Assembly (NCBI GenBank): GCA_033439685.1
Contig: JAUEDM010000002.1
Coordinates: 1,302,001-1,366,000 of the forward strand
Source of the DNA: Apodospora peruviana
Taxonomy: Eukaryota > Ascomycota > Sordariomycetes > Sordariales > Lasiosphaeriaceae
Direction: 5' to 3'
DNA: 64,000 bases
A model generated the notes under the pieces. It did not search any database. It saw nothing but the letters and a program-made list of their open reading frames with translations, and had not been told where the DNA came from. Made by a program: the position numbers and the translations under genes. Positions 1-12,520 of this stretch are shown here, piece by piece (the first letter of the stretch is position 1; every line of letters starts with the position of its first letter).

Positions 1-1564
1 TGATGCTGATACTCGGAATTGGCATAGGTGGAAGTCCCAAGAAGGGAGGCTGAAGTGGGGGAGGAATATCCGTCTGTGTCGATACAGAGGTCATGGCGAG
101 ACGTCCAAAGTGAGGTGACGGTGGCGTCTCCTGATATGGCGTTTTGGGTGTCTTGGGCGGGCTCAGAGGCTCCTCGGCTGTTTGGGATGAGCCATTAACC
201 ATTAGGTTATCCTTGTTTGGTGGCTTGATTGTCAGCGGCTGGCCGATATGCACTCGTTTTCTCCGCTGGTTGGCCTCAATCTCAAGGTCAACGCGTGGTG
301 GACTCTCAAAGTCATACAGTCGCTCAAACTTCTGCATGAACGGCGTCGGCTCCGGGGTCGAAGGCTTCACCGGCACAACCTTTGGCGAAGGTGGCGGCGA
401 GTACTGAACGCCAGAGTCAGTATAGGCAACCTGAGGCTGAGACACCCGCGTCTCATCGTCCTCTCGGATGACATCGTCCTCCAATCGTTCGAGAGTTGCG
501 TGGTTATATGCCAGTCTTCCGCGAGCCGTACTGCCGGATCTCATCAAACTTTCATTGCTCTGGTGACGGCGATGTGTTCGGGAGAGCATGCTGTCTCGGC
601 TCATGTTTCGCATATGACCACCGTTCGATAGAACACTTTCGCGACCGCCGTAGTCGCTTTCGTCTTCACCGGTATCAAAGCCTAGCTCGTCTGCAAGAGA
701 ATTGCCGTTCGGCTTCGGTATACCATTAGCTACCGAGAAGCGAATGCTGTTAGTAATGCTCATCGTCCGAACGCTTGCTGCATCATTTTCCTTGGCGCTT
801 TCCTCCACCTCACTTTCAAGGTGGTCGTGAGTGCCATTCGTCTGCGCGGCTTGATAGGCGGCAACCTCATCAAGAACCACCTTCAAGCGGCTCTCCGTAA
901 CATGAATGCGGCGTTCAAATTTTCTTTTTTCCTCCTCCCACTCATCTTTCTCCTTGGCCCATTGACGGTGTACCCGTTCCGAGTCTTCCTCCTGGTTCCG
1001 GAGCTTTTTCTGGGTAGTGTCGAGTCTTTTCTTCGTCTCCGTCACCGATTCAACGGCCTCGTCTCGCTCTCGTGCTAGTTCACCTAGGGCAGAAGAAGTC
1101 CCGCCTTCAAGTAATGCCAACTGACGTTTCAATGACCGACTCTCCTTTCCAGTAGACAAAATTGTGGTTTGTAACGCCTCGGACTCCTCACGCGACGCGT
1201 GCAGAGACGACTCGAGAGCCTCAATAATCTTGATCTTCTCCTCCTGATCGCGCCTCAGAGACAGTATTTCGGAGACGAGGTTGGCATGGAGGGTAGGCGT
1301 GAAGCGGCGCGGATCAAGCACGCTGATGGTGTCATCGTTGCTGACGTCTCTTGACGACCGTTTGGATCCACGATCGCTTCGGTCACCCGGTAACGGCGGC
1401 GGTGATGAGCTCTTACCGTTCGTGGCTGGGGGCGTGACCGAACGTCTCGATTTACGTGAGCTCCGCGAAACATTCCGTGAGGGAGTCCGGTATGGGGTAT
1501 CGGCAGGTGTTGGTAATGAACCCACCGGCCCGGGCGACTCATCCTCAGTTTCCCACACAGCCAT
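1..1564 (-). CDS. Coiled-coil protein, 5' part only (possibly an ApsA/Num1/Mcp5-like cortical protein)
   Basis: An open frame starts at the ATG at 1564 and reads without a stop to base 1, about 521 residues, so the 3' end lies outside the window. The N-terminus (MAVWETEDESPGPVG...) is Ser/Pro-rich and low complexity. It is followed by a heptad-like charged region of roughly 170 residues (from about residue 90), consistent with a coiled coil, then Ser/Thr/Pro-rich linker with repeated SxSTQTD-type segments. From memory, sordariomycete proteins with this N-terminus end in a C-terminal PH domain of the Mcp5/Num1 type, which anchors nuclei or dynein at the cell cortex. That domain is not visible here, so the role is inferred. 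No intron is needed in the visible part. An alternative is a generic coiled-coil protein with unrelated function. Coding status is firm; function is tentative. Confidence 0.8.
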   Translation of the reverse strand, partial: MAVWETEDESPGPVGSLPTPADTPYRTPSRNVSRSSRKSRRSVTPPATNGKSSSPPPLPGDRSDRGSKRSSRDVSNDDTISVLDPRRFTPTLHANLVSEILSLRRDQEEKIKIIEALESSLHASREESEALQTTILSTGKESRSLKRQLALLEGGTSSALGELARERDEAVESVTETKKRLDTTQKKLRNQEEDSERVHRQWAKEKDEWEEEKRKFERRIHVTESRLKVVLDEVAAYQAAQTNGTHDHLESEVEESAKENDAASVRTMSITNSIRFSVANGIPKPNGNSLADELGFDTGEDESDYGGRESVLSNGGHMRNMSRDSMLSRTHRRHQSNESLMRSGSTARGRLAYNHATLERLEDDVIREDDETRVSQPQVAYTDSGVQYSPPPSPKVVPVKPSTPEPTPFMQKFERLYDFESPPRVDLEIEANQRRKRVHIGQPLTIKPPNKDNLMVNGSSQTAEEPLSPPKTPKTPYQETPPSPHFGRLAMTSVSTQTDIPPPLQPPFLGLPPMPIPSISI

Positions 1565-4500
1565 AATGAGCGGTTTCTCGTCTGCCAGGCTCTGAATCTT
1601 GGGCGTTTATAGGTACCACCCCATATCCGATGAATTGAACTAGAAAAGCGGTTATGGGTTTGGCTGCTTCGGGAAAATGCAGATATGACGGCTTGTTCTC
1701 GCTGAAATTAGAATTGCTGAACAGGACAAAAGGCAGCGGAAGTTCTAAAACATCATTATCAGTAAGGCGTCCACGCAGTACCAGGGTCCGGACGTGTTGG
1801 TTTGCCAAACAATACGTATTGATGATCGCTATGAGGTTTGGGAATAGTCATACCAGACGACGAATGCCTTGACAAAAGCACTCTGCAACAAACCACCACA
1901 CTTCTCGAAAGTAAAAAAGTTGGCCGTATATCGTACTTGTCGTGGGTAAGATTCTAGAAGTTGTCCATGGATTTTTGCAAGTGCTGTCAACCCCTGAATC
2001 ATAATTGGCCAATTAGCTTATGGCTGTCCCCTCATTCTCCGAATGGGTCCTTGAAGCTATAGCATGCCCCAATAAGACGCAAACTGCCACTGTCTCATGC
2101 CGAACAGCGACGAATAACTATCTTAAAGATGCAAGTATTAGGGGGGGGGGAGGGTTTGGTTGTTTGGTTCCAGGTGAAGGAGCTCACTTACACACACAAA
2201 CACAGCCTCAAGGTCCTGGCTTGACGGGCGTCGTGATGCTTGGGATTATGAACAGAATGTGAATGACTGCTCCACAGCAAACAATGGGCAACTGGGACCC
2301 TAGGTCGGCATGCTTCGAATCGTTTGGCGTCAATATCCCGAGAGGCGGTGATTTGGTGGATCAAGGGTTCGGACGGGACGAGACAAAGCGGGCCTTGGCG
2401 GATCAAGTATCAAGTGGTGAAAGTCAATGACTGGAGCTCCTCTGCAGTAAGCCGTCAGGGTCAGCAAGCTTCTTTCTAGTTGTATATATTTAAGATAATA
2501 GAGTTGCGCCAGGAAGGGCGGCAGATGGCCCATCAGGATCGCATGACATTCTTATTAGCACCACCGACGGAGACGAAAGGCAAGACATACCAGACGAAAG
2601 ACCGACCACGATGACCAGAAACAAAAGCCGATTTCTGTCAGACGTTTCAATGCGGGACCGACCCAATGGGTTTCGAGGTGAGTTCCAAACAGCGAGGACC
2701 GGAAGACGTCAGAGCGGCGCGGTGGAACGCCAAGTGTGGGAATATCAGAAGCCGAGAGAAGGAAAAATGTCTTGCGAAGTTGCAAAGAGTCCAAGAAAAA
2801 AGAGGGTCAAGTCGCGATGAACTTGGAAACCGGCGCCGATTTCTGCGTGTACCACGGCGAGGATGTACGAATTGGAGGTTGAAAGGGTTCGAGACTCGAG
2901 AAGCAGACAGTGCACGCGCGCCGAGGACTCGAGGATGGAGAAGGAGAAAAGAGCAAAGGAACAATGCACGCGTTCTTGCAACGGTTCGACGGGAAATCTA
3001 AAAGATGCAAGCGAAGATGACCAGGACCGACCCAGACCAGACCAGACTGACCTTTCTTGGCATCCGCTGGTGGTCAGAGCAAACCCGGACGAAGTTATGT
3101 GTTTCTGATGCCAGCAGATTTTGGGAAATGGGCAAAATGAGCAAAATGGGCCAAGCTAAGCAGATATGGATCCCCCGTTGCACTTCACACTTGATGAGAG
3201 CAGGTACTACCGGTACACTCGAGGTCTGGTAAGGTAGGTCGGGACTCGGGAGTTGCTCGCAGAAGCAAACAGCTGCCGAAAAAGACGACAGAGTTTTGAC
3301 ATTTGCTATTTCCCATTTGCCAGGAGCTTGAGTTCTGTCGAATTGCAGTGGACGAACATGCACCACACAAAATGACGGGAAGTGGTACTGACTCCAGAGT
3401 GTAGGCACTTTCCAGGTTACGGATACCGCACATCCACCGGCTGCTTCTGCACCGGGACGACTCTAGAGCGGCTCAAGATTGGGGTTACCACCCTTTGAAG
3501 ATTTGCTCTTTAACATTGAATATCTGCACTTTTTTTTTTGTCAAACTTGAAAGAGACGAAGAAGTGTCGACTGACAGATTTCTGTGCATAAAGGCCCTGC
3601 ATCGCGAGTCCGCAAATGGAGCCAGCCCCGGTCTAGGGACCAGAAATGCTCCATTAACTCCAAAGCATTGGATCCTGGGATCTTGGGAAATGCCACGCTA
3701 ACCCCAAACAGAATCTTCAACGGGCAGGGGGGCTTGGGGAAGACGAACCAGTCGCAGCTGCTTTGGTTAGACTTGAAGAACCCGTGGATCCGTGGACCAC
3801 ATTTGTGCAGGACCCAGACTGGTATGCGCACCTCTACACAGTCCCGTCGTGACAGTACGGAGTACGGAGTACAGCTGCACCTGCCAGAAACAACTGGAAG
3901 AAAACAGAGAAGAAGAAGGAGCCTACGCAAGAATGGGATGACATTGCGACTTGCAACTGCTCTTGCTCCGTTTCTTCGGAAATACGACCTCAAGCTGCTG
4001 CACCATCGGCACCAAAATGGAACGGTGAGCGGACAGAGCATCAAGGGTGGTCCAGAATTGGGATGAGGACAGCCGGGGTCTCTCGACGCCACTAAGCCTC
4101 TCTCGTCGCAGCCTGATGTGATGAAGTGTGAAACGTCGAATAGGAAGCTCAGCCAGTCAGAACCAAATTTCCTTCCTGTGATGGGATGCTGCCGATCGCC
4201 ACAGTCGCAACCCGCACAGTCTTCTCGTCCACTGGAGCCCGCTGGAATCCACTGTTGAACGTCTCGCCGGGTTTATCTGAAAGCTTTCCCTTACAGGCAT
4301 CATCACTTTGCCGTCTGGCCATCATCACAACGGCCGAGGTAATCGACAACTCGATGATTCGACGAGAATGGCACACGCAATCTTTTCAGCTCACCTACCG
4401 AGTACCAGCTGGCGTATTGATGAGATGATAGGCACAGATGTAATGTTATCCAGGTATGACATCGAGGACCTGTACTCCGTGCCAGCCACCCAGCCGAGGG

Positions 4501-7500
4501 TTCAACAGACAACCATAGGATCGGGTGCAGTTGCTGACAAGCACGGTATCTTATCGTCGGGTCCTGTCCTCCCCACGCAGCTTGTCCAGAAGCCCTGTCG
4601 GATTGCGGCACGGCGGGTGTCACTTCAACATGACCACTGTCTTTTCATTCTCTCGAGATGGAATCGAGGAGAGTTTGAAAGAGATCCCAAGCTGGCTTTC
4701 TTTATCTTGTGGGTTCTTGATCTGCAAGGAAGCGGGTTAAAACAAGCTCTGTTCAACCAGAGCTCCTCGCTTCATCCGCAGGGACTTTAAAAGTTCCCCA
4801 GACGGGACTTGCAGAAGCGTGCTCGAAGCGTGCTGCCGTTATCCGACGTGCTAAAAAGTCTAAAATCGACACACAAGACAGTTAGCGATCAACGACTCAA
4901 CACCAAAGCACGTGCACGTAGCCCCTATTTCTCCGCGACAGTCATTTCTCTCCGCAGACCCTGAGCCACGTCGCCCCTGATTCTCAGCCGAATGGCCAAA
5001 AAGTGTCGACTCGAAACAAACCCCGGAGATTTACACCACTTTTACGGTCCGTTTTCATGCTTGGTTGAACCGGGACTCTTCTCTCAGAAGACTCGGATAT
5101 CTTCAAAAGCCAACGCGGGAAACGACATGGTGGCTGGGAACCATAGAAGGCTCTCTACCCGGTACGACTCAACAGTCAACACAATTGTCAACTGCTGCCA
5201 ACGTTATAACGCGCACGGCGCGGTTAATATCCAACGAAAGAGCAAACAGTTTTCGTCTAATGAGACAGGATCGATGGGCCCTGGCCGTCACGGTCTGGGG
5301 GAGGAGAAGCGAACAAGGGACCTGTTGAACTTTCTTTTCTTTTTTACAGTCACCCACAGCCAACGATTCTTTTCCCCTCACTCTAACCACGTTGCGTCTG
5401 TAACAGGCGGCGGGGAAATTATTCAAGCTCTGGCCAACTGGAGCCAAACTTTCATCCCTAAAGCCCCCCCCCGCCCGCTGGCTGCGTGTCCGGCCCTGCC
5501 CGCGACCGCCATCCCCGGCACCCAAGACGCGTTCTCCTCGGGAAGCCCATTAAAATCGTCCTTGGCCGTTGGAGCTCCACAGATCGCCGTCATCATTGGC
5601 CAATTGCCAAGTCGGCTTCGGTGCTGAGCTGAAGAGACCAGCTGCAGCACGCACTGAACCAGTCACTCCAGTCAACTGGCCGGCGCGGAAGAGCTCCCGC
5701 GAGCAAATCCCTCGTGATAGGCCTGGGGTCTCTCGTTCATCCCCCACGCTCGTTCAGAAACTGGCTGGATGAGTGAGGAATCGGAAAAACGGCCGCCCAT
5801 TCAGGTCTGTAGGATCGCAACACCACAGAGAGCCAGAATAAGGATTCAATGTTTCCAGTGGCTGCTTCTGCTGATGCTGCGCGTGTGTGCAAAATGTGAT
5901 GCATCAATAAGTCCCGCGCGAATCGGTCCAAATGGATAATGCCGGGATCTCGATACGTTTCGATATGTACTATCTCTTACTGCACATGGGAGTGAACCTT
6001 TTTGTTGAGGCCATCATCTTATTCTTGCTTGCTCGCTTCGAACTACTCTGGCTGAGATGCCGAAACCAATCTGTCATATGCAGTTGCTGCAGAATGGACC
6101 TTGTTCTATCACCCACCGAGCAGGTCAGAGCGTGCATATTCAATGTTTCTTGTACACAACAAAGCAGCACTTTCCTTTCCCCTCATCATCCCTGCAGCTC
6201 GCTAGTAGCGAGACGCATCGAAAAGCTTCGATCCCTGTATGTATAGGGGACAGATTCACCACCTTCCATCACTACGGTGCTTTTTTTTCCTGGCCAGCTG
6301 GTGGGTGTTTAGTGCGGCCTTTCCTGTTTTCGGTCTCGCTGCGTACGGATTACATTCATGTACGGAATATGTATGGTGCTTCTGCTGTTATAAACTCGGC
6401 TAGTGATGATGACCGGGTGTAAATGAGATGGATGGATGATGGATAGTACCGGTGTGTAGGTAGGTATGTATGTACTGTCCCTTATCCAATTCATATTTTG
6501 AATGTTTGCTTATGTACTTGTTGTCGCCAGACGGGAAACTTGTGTGAAAAGAGATCTGAGATGTCAAGTTAACCCATGTGCTCACATATTAGTGAAGTTA
6601 CGTGAGCTGGACGCGAACTCTGTTCTGTTGGCTGCAGCCAGCTAGGTAGTTCTAGACCACCTACGTACGGGGAGGAGCAGAAGGTGAAACGCGATATTTT
6701 ATACCTTATGCCATTTCGGTGTGATAAATCTCCACAAGAGGGTTATTTGTAAGGTAGGTAGCAATGGTTTTTACCCATCGAAAAACCTCGATCAACAGCA
6801 GTAACGAGACTACCAACGGTGCTGGCTGGGTGAGGTAGGGAGTTCTGTCTTAAGCCTTGAAAATTGACTTTTAACCCTACCTGTTGGTTGGATGGCTGGT
6901 CGACGATATTTACATCGTGACTAAGCTGTGATGTGAGAGTGACATGGTAAGGAAGGGAGATCCGGTTAGTGAGAAGTTGCGTTTTCCGTAGTCGGTGGAC
7001 AATCATTGGTTCCGTGACGGTGGGTTTAGGAAGCCACAGAGAAGCCTCCGATACATACCTAGGCAAGAAGACGTGATAAATTGTGGATGAACAAAGACCG
7101 GAAGATATCATGTGCTAAAAATCATGGCGGGATTTGTTTCAAGTTTATATACCTAAGGTTTGTTATCTTGAGGTGAGGGAAGATACCTAGGTAGTAGCAG
7201 TACCTACGGAGTGTAACTACCTGTTTGCAGTAATCGATGGGGAGAAGAAAGGATTGGGATGTGGAGGTGTGTGTACCTTATGTATTGTATGTGTATGGGT
7301 ATGAGCAGTAACTATAAAACAGAATGGCGACTTTACTCTGTACGACTGGGTTGTCTTTTGTTAACTAAACAGCACATAACTCACATTACCCGACTTAGTC
7401 AGTACCTCACTCGTGTGTTCTGTAAATCAACTGAACAGTTTTTCACTTGACAGCTATTATATTGATAAAGTTGAGGAGATGGCGGTGGCAGTGTGGCTCT

Positions 7501-8462
7501 AGACAGGATGGCTGAAGGCTAACAACGGGTGGTTGCTGTGATTATTTATCATATAAGTTATATAACGGGAGCAAACGACCATGCGGGTATTTATATCCGG
7601 TAGTGGTGAATCACGTTATATTGCGTTGACAGACAGCATAAGTGCCGATCGGGAATTTCCGGGCAAGCTGGTGGGAATAAATGTTCAGAAACGGGGTCTA
7701 TATCTTGTAACATGAAGCACTCACTCCACAGAGCCCTCCCGGTGATCAAGCGGTTTAGACAACAAAGACAACTCTAGGGGCAACACAGGCTTCATACCCG
7801 TTGTTGGCCTTTTCTTGTTTCTTGGGGCTTTTTTCCCTCCTCTTTGTGACTATGTTCCTCTGACACCCTGGTTACTGCCGTGCATTCCTCCTCCCACGGG
7901 ACAGAGATAGCAGAGGCGTCAAGAAGAAGCGGGGGACGAGCTGGACCTGGTATCATTCGTCGCCCAAATATCAATGACACGACAAGGTATCACACAGGCC
8001 TCATCGACGTCGCGAGGGTGTTCGAGAATCTAACTCGCGGTTCTGACAAGAGGCGCTGTGCCCCGACTGACTGCCCATGGCGATGAAAGGGGGTGGGGGG
8101 CTTGCTCTTTTCTCGGTCTGACCTAGATGTGGTTTAGATAATTATGTTGGGTGAGAGAGGTAGAAGTGCAGGTTTACACGAATGATTCCCCGATATCACT
8201 AGATTCCGTCCTCGATCGAGTACCTACCTCGCTACAGTTCTGGCATTGCGTTGTGTCATCTGGAATACGGCGAGCTAGGGGTAACCGGTGGTGACTGTCA
8301 AAAAGCCCCGAGCACTGATGACAATACTACGCCGAGATAGCCGGCTTATGCATATTGTATACCATGTCAGGTAATTAACTGATGATATTTACTCATTTGA
8401 GATAATTTCCGTCGGAGTGGCCCCTAAAAAAAGACACCTCCTCCGCAGTGGTTTCTTTTATA
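1565..8462. other. Gene-free stretch, 6.9 kb
   Basis: No frame on either strand looks like a conserved protein; short open frames here overlap each other on both strands and lack family motifs. It holds a G-run at about 2140-2153, a tandem TACGGAG-type repeat at about 3855-3871, and several CCTAGGTA/AGGTAGGT motifs (for example around 7055 and 7185). There is also a small ATGG-type repeat near 6428. It contains the upstream region of the coiled-coil gene ending at 1564 and the 3' flank of the membrane-protein gene. I see no tRNA or 5S rRNA. Confidence 0.6.
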
Positions 8463-10436
8463 TCATGGTACCCCCTTTTCGTCCCTCAACGACGCGGGAA
8501 CGAACACCCCCACCGTGATAGGGTATTTGTCCAGCGACTCATACCACTGTATTACAGATCCAATCTGTTAGGATAGACAGGTACCCTGTCAGCATATAAA
8601 AATCAAGGCCAGAATATTGAGCAGCTGCTCGAGAAGATGAACACAGACGGTAAGGCCGAAAAGGGGGTAAACCAAACAAACCCAACAAGCCAACACAAGG
8701 ACAAAAAAAGACGAAACTCACCAGGAAAGCCCAACTGCCAATATGCGTCGACAAGATAGAAGCATATTCGACCGCCTCACTTGCCTCGCTCCCGAATCCC
8801 AGCGCGCCGCAGAGCGTAAAACCGATAGCTCCCACGAGATTCCACAGCCCGATATGCCAGCCCAGCATATTGGGCGCCGGTATATACCACTTTTCCTGCA
8901 CCTCGATAATGAACAGCGCGCTCGAAATAATGAACCCCGTACCTCCTATAACCTGCGGCAGCCAGTAGGCGCCGTTGGTCGCGCCCTTTACCGACTCGAG
9001 GGCGTTGAGAATTGGCGGCAGCCCGGTGAGGCCGGCTATCCAGAAGATGGTAGCGCCAATCATTTGGGACAGACAGGCCAAGAATCCGATATCTCGGAGA
9101 TAATGGGATGTGAGCTCGTGGGTGGTGGGCCACCATAACCAGCGCCGCCGCTTTCCGTATTTTGATTGTTGTCCTTTGGAGTTGGGCTGTTGTTGCTGTT
9201 GCTGGTCGGTATCGTCTGCGATCTTGTCTGGTCGCTCTGTCGTGTCTGATATCGATTCGGTGCTGGAACCCAACAGAGAGCGTTTCGAATGGTGATGGTG
9301 CCGACATTCCTGGTCATTGTGCCGCAGGTGCGGGTGGTGGTTTTCCAACGCCTCTTCGAGTGCCCAGCCGAAGCAGTCCGAGCCTATGAATGTCTTAGTT
9401 GAGATTTCTTTATGTGTTCGATCCATGTGAGGAGCATAATTCTGAGGCCATGGCCATAGGCACCAGGTCAAGAAGGAAGCATTATACCAGACCAACACCA
9501 AGAGAAAGAGGGATACCAATAAAACGATAGGAATGGTAAGAAGGACAGAGAATACCTACGATTATCATTCACAGCCTCGAGCATCAACAACGCCGACCCA
9601 AACTCGAAAATGGTCGCGCCAATAAACGCCGTCACTCCACCGCCATAATCCGCCTCGTTGGAAAACTCGGTCCACGGCGCAACCATCGGCAGCCAGACGA
9701 AGAATCCGTTGATCACCCATATCACGGAGCCTGTTTGGTTCATCAACACCAAGTATTAGTTAGCATCGACACAACTCCATACATTTACAAGTCATTATCT
9801 CATAGCGATGCCGAACATTGTTCGTATACGACAAAAGAAAATGGGAAAACAAGCAGGCGGAAAGAGAAACTCACCCAGAGTAAAGACAGTAGCAACATCA
9901 TAACTAACGTCCCAGACCGGAAACCTCGTCGCCATCTTGACAATCCCCAACCAAGTCTCAGGCAGCGTGTTGGTCGCACGCGGGTGGCGGTCGGCCTTCT
10001 CTCCCTCTCCCTTCTTCTGCTGTGGCGATGAAGTGACGATAGCAGCATGCCGACCCTTTCGATTCTCCCTGCTCCTCCAGACGTGATAATATTCATACAC
10101 CGATTCCACAACAGCTTCTTTCTGCGGTTGCTGCGATGCTGCTGCAGGCTGCTGAATCCGATGATACCGCGTCGTAGGGTTCAGAAACCATAACGGCCCG
10201 CTCGTATGAGCTGCTTCTTCTACTAATGAGGAACCCCCAGTAGTAAAGCGGTGGTGGTGGTGATCGAAAGTACTATTACTTCTCTTTGTTCTTTTCTTCG
10301 GAGGCGTTTGTTGCTGCTGCTGCGGCTGTGCAGCTCGGTCTGAATGACCCGTGGTCTCGGTATGATGGTCCATCATAAGCTGATATGACGTACGGTAGTT
10401 GAAGAAGCTGAGCTGTTTCAATGGGAGCCTGTCCAA
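8463..10436 (-). CDS. Integral membrane protein of unknown function, four exons, about 498 aa
   Basis: Exons at 10436-9875, 9730-9560, 9383-8722 and 8564-8463 join in frame to 499 codons including the stop. Donors are GTGAGT, GTAGGT and GTGAGT, and all acceptors end in AG. The N-terminal 150 residues or so are hydrophilic, with Gln and His runs. About six hydrophobic segments follow: one across the first splice junction (VFTLGSVIWVINGFFVW), one at GGVTAFIGATIFEFGSALLM, then four after a long loop (near HYLRDIGFLACLSQ, YWLPQVIGGTGFIISS, GWHIGLWNLVGAIGF and HIGSWAFLIGSVIQWYE). The loop between segments two and three is rich in His, Gln and Ser. It resembles conserved fungal proteins annotated only as integral membrane protein; I recognise no catalytic or transporter signature. 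The fit of all three junctions, including the 34-codon last exon, makes the model strong. The role is unknown. Confidence 0.82.
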
Positions 10437-11051
10437 TTCATTTCATTGAACATCAACGCTCGATTTGCTGGCACTTGGACTACTCAAGGAATAAACGATC
10501 AGGAAAAAGGCAAAGTAATAATAAAGTCTTTGAGCAGATCTGCGATAACGATAAAGTATGGAAAACGTAATGGTAGAGAAAAGTGCAGTTTAATAATGAT
10601 TATCATCAACTTTGATGAAGATTTAAGAAAGTTTTATCCAACCTTTTCACGATCAGACGCACAATGAATTGGGAAGGTAAAATGAATGAATGCTGATTCA
10701 TCGATCTGAACAAGATTCGTTTGATGATCGATTTGGGTATGTCATTGCATTTCTCTACCACCTACCGGTATTCGGCAATCTGCCAGTTCAAAAAATTCGT
10801 CGTTCGTTCCAAGTCACACAACAGAAATGCCTTGTAAGTGTTTGCCCCTCACTCACTGAGAGAGAGCCCCAAGCTGACGTCAATTGTGCCCCAGGTTTCG
10901 GCATCCCGCTCTCCATTTCTCCATAGTCAGGCAGCAAGGGTATTCCAGACTCTTGTCCGGTACCTACCTCTAAAAGACTTAAACCTACCTCAATATCCCA
11001 TCGCTTTTACCGAGAGAAGGTCACGACACTGAAGGACTCAGGAACAGTACC
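10437..11051. promoter_or_regulatory. Shared upstream region of the membrane-protein and HAD genes
   Basis: This 615-base gap separates two divergent start codons, so both promoters must lie in it or overlap it. The half next to the membrane-protein gene is AT-rich. The half next to the HAD gene has ACCTACCT-type motifs at about 10970-10990. No canonical TATA or CCAAT arrangement stands out. Confidence 0.4.
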
Positions 11052-11852
11052 ATGGCTCCTCCGCTCCAACATATCAAAGCGCTGACTTTCGATGTCTTCG
11101 GCACCTGCGTGGACTGGAGAACCTCCGTGGTCTCGGCCCTGGGAAAAGCAGCAGCGGCCAAGATCGAGTCTTCCAGCTTCTCCTCTCTGCCGGCCAAGAC
11201 ACAGACCCGTCTTCAAGCTCTCAGTCAGGACGGATCATGGGGGATATTTGCGCAGGAGTGGCGGCATTCGTACGGCCAGTTCACACGCGGCTTCGTGCCC
11301 GGCGAGACTGCATGGAAGGATATCGACACGCACCACCGTGACAGCTTGCTCTCTCTCCTGGACAAATGGCAGCTCAGCGGCGTCTACGATCCGGCAGAAA
11401 TCGAGGCGCTGAGCAAGGTCTGGCACTATCTCGACCCATGGTCTGATAGCTCTGAAGGCATCCACGCGCTCGGGAAGCGGTTCGCAACCGCAACTCTCTC
11501 CAACGGGAACCAGTCACTGCTCGCCGACTTGAATAGCCATGGCAATCTCGGCTTCCAGAGGTTGATATCGGCCGAGGACTTCAGGGCCTACAAGCCGAAC
11601 CCGGCGGTGTATCTCGGGGCTTGCAGACTGTTAGGGTTGGAGCCGGGGCAGGTGGCCATGGCTGCTGCGCATCTGGGAGACCTGGCGGCGGCTCGCGACC
11701 TCGGCCTTCGGACGATATATGTCGAGAGAAGCCGGGAGGAGGAGTGGCAGCCAGACGAGGAGCGGTACCGCGAGGCCAGGCAGTGGGTCGACTTGTGGGT
11801 GTCTGAAGGCGAAGGGGGTTTTATACAAGTTGCTAAGAGGTTAGGACTTTAA
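11052..11852 (+). CDS. Haloacid dehalogenase (HAD) type II-like hydrolase, 266 aa
   Basis: Single exon from ATG 11052 to TAA. It has the HAD signatures in order. Motif I is FDVFGT, with the predicted nucleophile Asp14. Motif II is LSNGN (Ser150/Asn151). The motif III lysine is in YKPNP (Lys181), and the AAHLGDL region (about 205-211) corresponds to motif IV. The helical cap lies between about residues 20 and 140. In the (S)-2-haloacid dehalogenase family the Asp nucleophile displaces halide from 2-haloalkanoic acids, but many fungal members have no tested substrate, so activity on haloacids is inferred. Length is usual for the family (about 230-270). The start is set by an ATG just before the conserved KALTFDVFGT strand. 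No signal peptide is seen, so a cytosolic location is likely. A phosphatase role is an alternative. Confidence 0.9.
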   Translation: MAPPLQHIKALTFDVFGTCVDWRTSVVSALGKAAAAKIESSSFSSLPAKTQTRLQALSQDGSWGIFAQEWRHSYGQFTRGFVPGETAWKDIDTHHRDSLLSLLDKWQLSGVYDPAEIEALSKVWHYLDPWSDSSEGIHALGKRFATATLSNGNQSLLADLNSHGNLGFQRLISAEDFRAYKPNPAVYLGACRLLGLEPGQVAMAAAHLGDLAAARDLGLRTIYVERSREEEWQPDEERYREARQWVDLWVSEGEGGFIQVAKRLGL

Positions 11853-12520
11853 CATTGGAAGACCGGTTCTAGTTGCACAATGGAGCGTCTCAGCAGGTTA
11901 GCTTGAGACATGTTGGTCCATTTCTGACGGTTGGTAAGACATAATCTTAGCCAGGCGTGGTTCTTTCTCCGACTACTCCGTAGAGTGTGGTGGGCATGTA
12001 ACAACCGGCAATGACTGCCTTGACCTTGACTCGCTCGCCTTGCGCAGTCACGAAGGACCGCTTGCCTGCATGGAGGTGCGTGCCAAGCTTCGGCGCGGAC
12101 CACGTCGTGGCCCAGAGACGCGGGATGAGGTGTGGTCTGGCCTCTTGGCTGTTGATGCCGCTTGTCACTTGCGGCCGCTAGGTGGTACCTTGGATATCAC
12201 GATGCAGTGATTGTCACTGGACCATGATCTCCCGAAGGCCTGGCCGAAGGTTGCGGACATACCTATATAATTAGCTTGTTGCGGCGGCGGCATGGAGGGC
12301 AACTTGAAGCGGTAGGTAGTGCTGTGCAACCCCAAAGGTCTTCTATTGCTAGGTAGGTGGTCATGCTCATCAGACCTTGGTAAAGAGTGGATATGGTAGG
12401 CGGCGGTGAGGATTGCTTGATGCAGAGAATACAAGCCAAAAAGAGAATGAGCGGGTCTCTGTCTGGAGTTTTTGCCCGTTTTCGGGATTTCATTCTTTTC
12501 TTTTGCCTTGTGGCTAAGGT

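Noticed and set aside
3541..4092. Overlapping frames of about 160-183 codons on both strands
   Set aside because: Neither shows a family motif or coding-like codon bias; mutual overlap suggests a compositional effect.
4992..5627. 211-codon plus-strand open frame
   Set aside because: No conserved motif, low-complexity Pro/Ser tail, competing frames on both strands; looks like chance.
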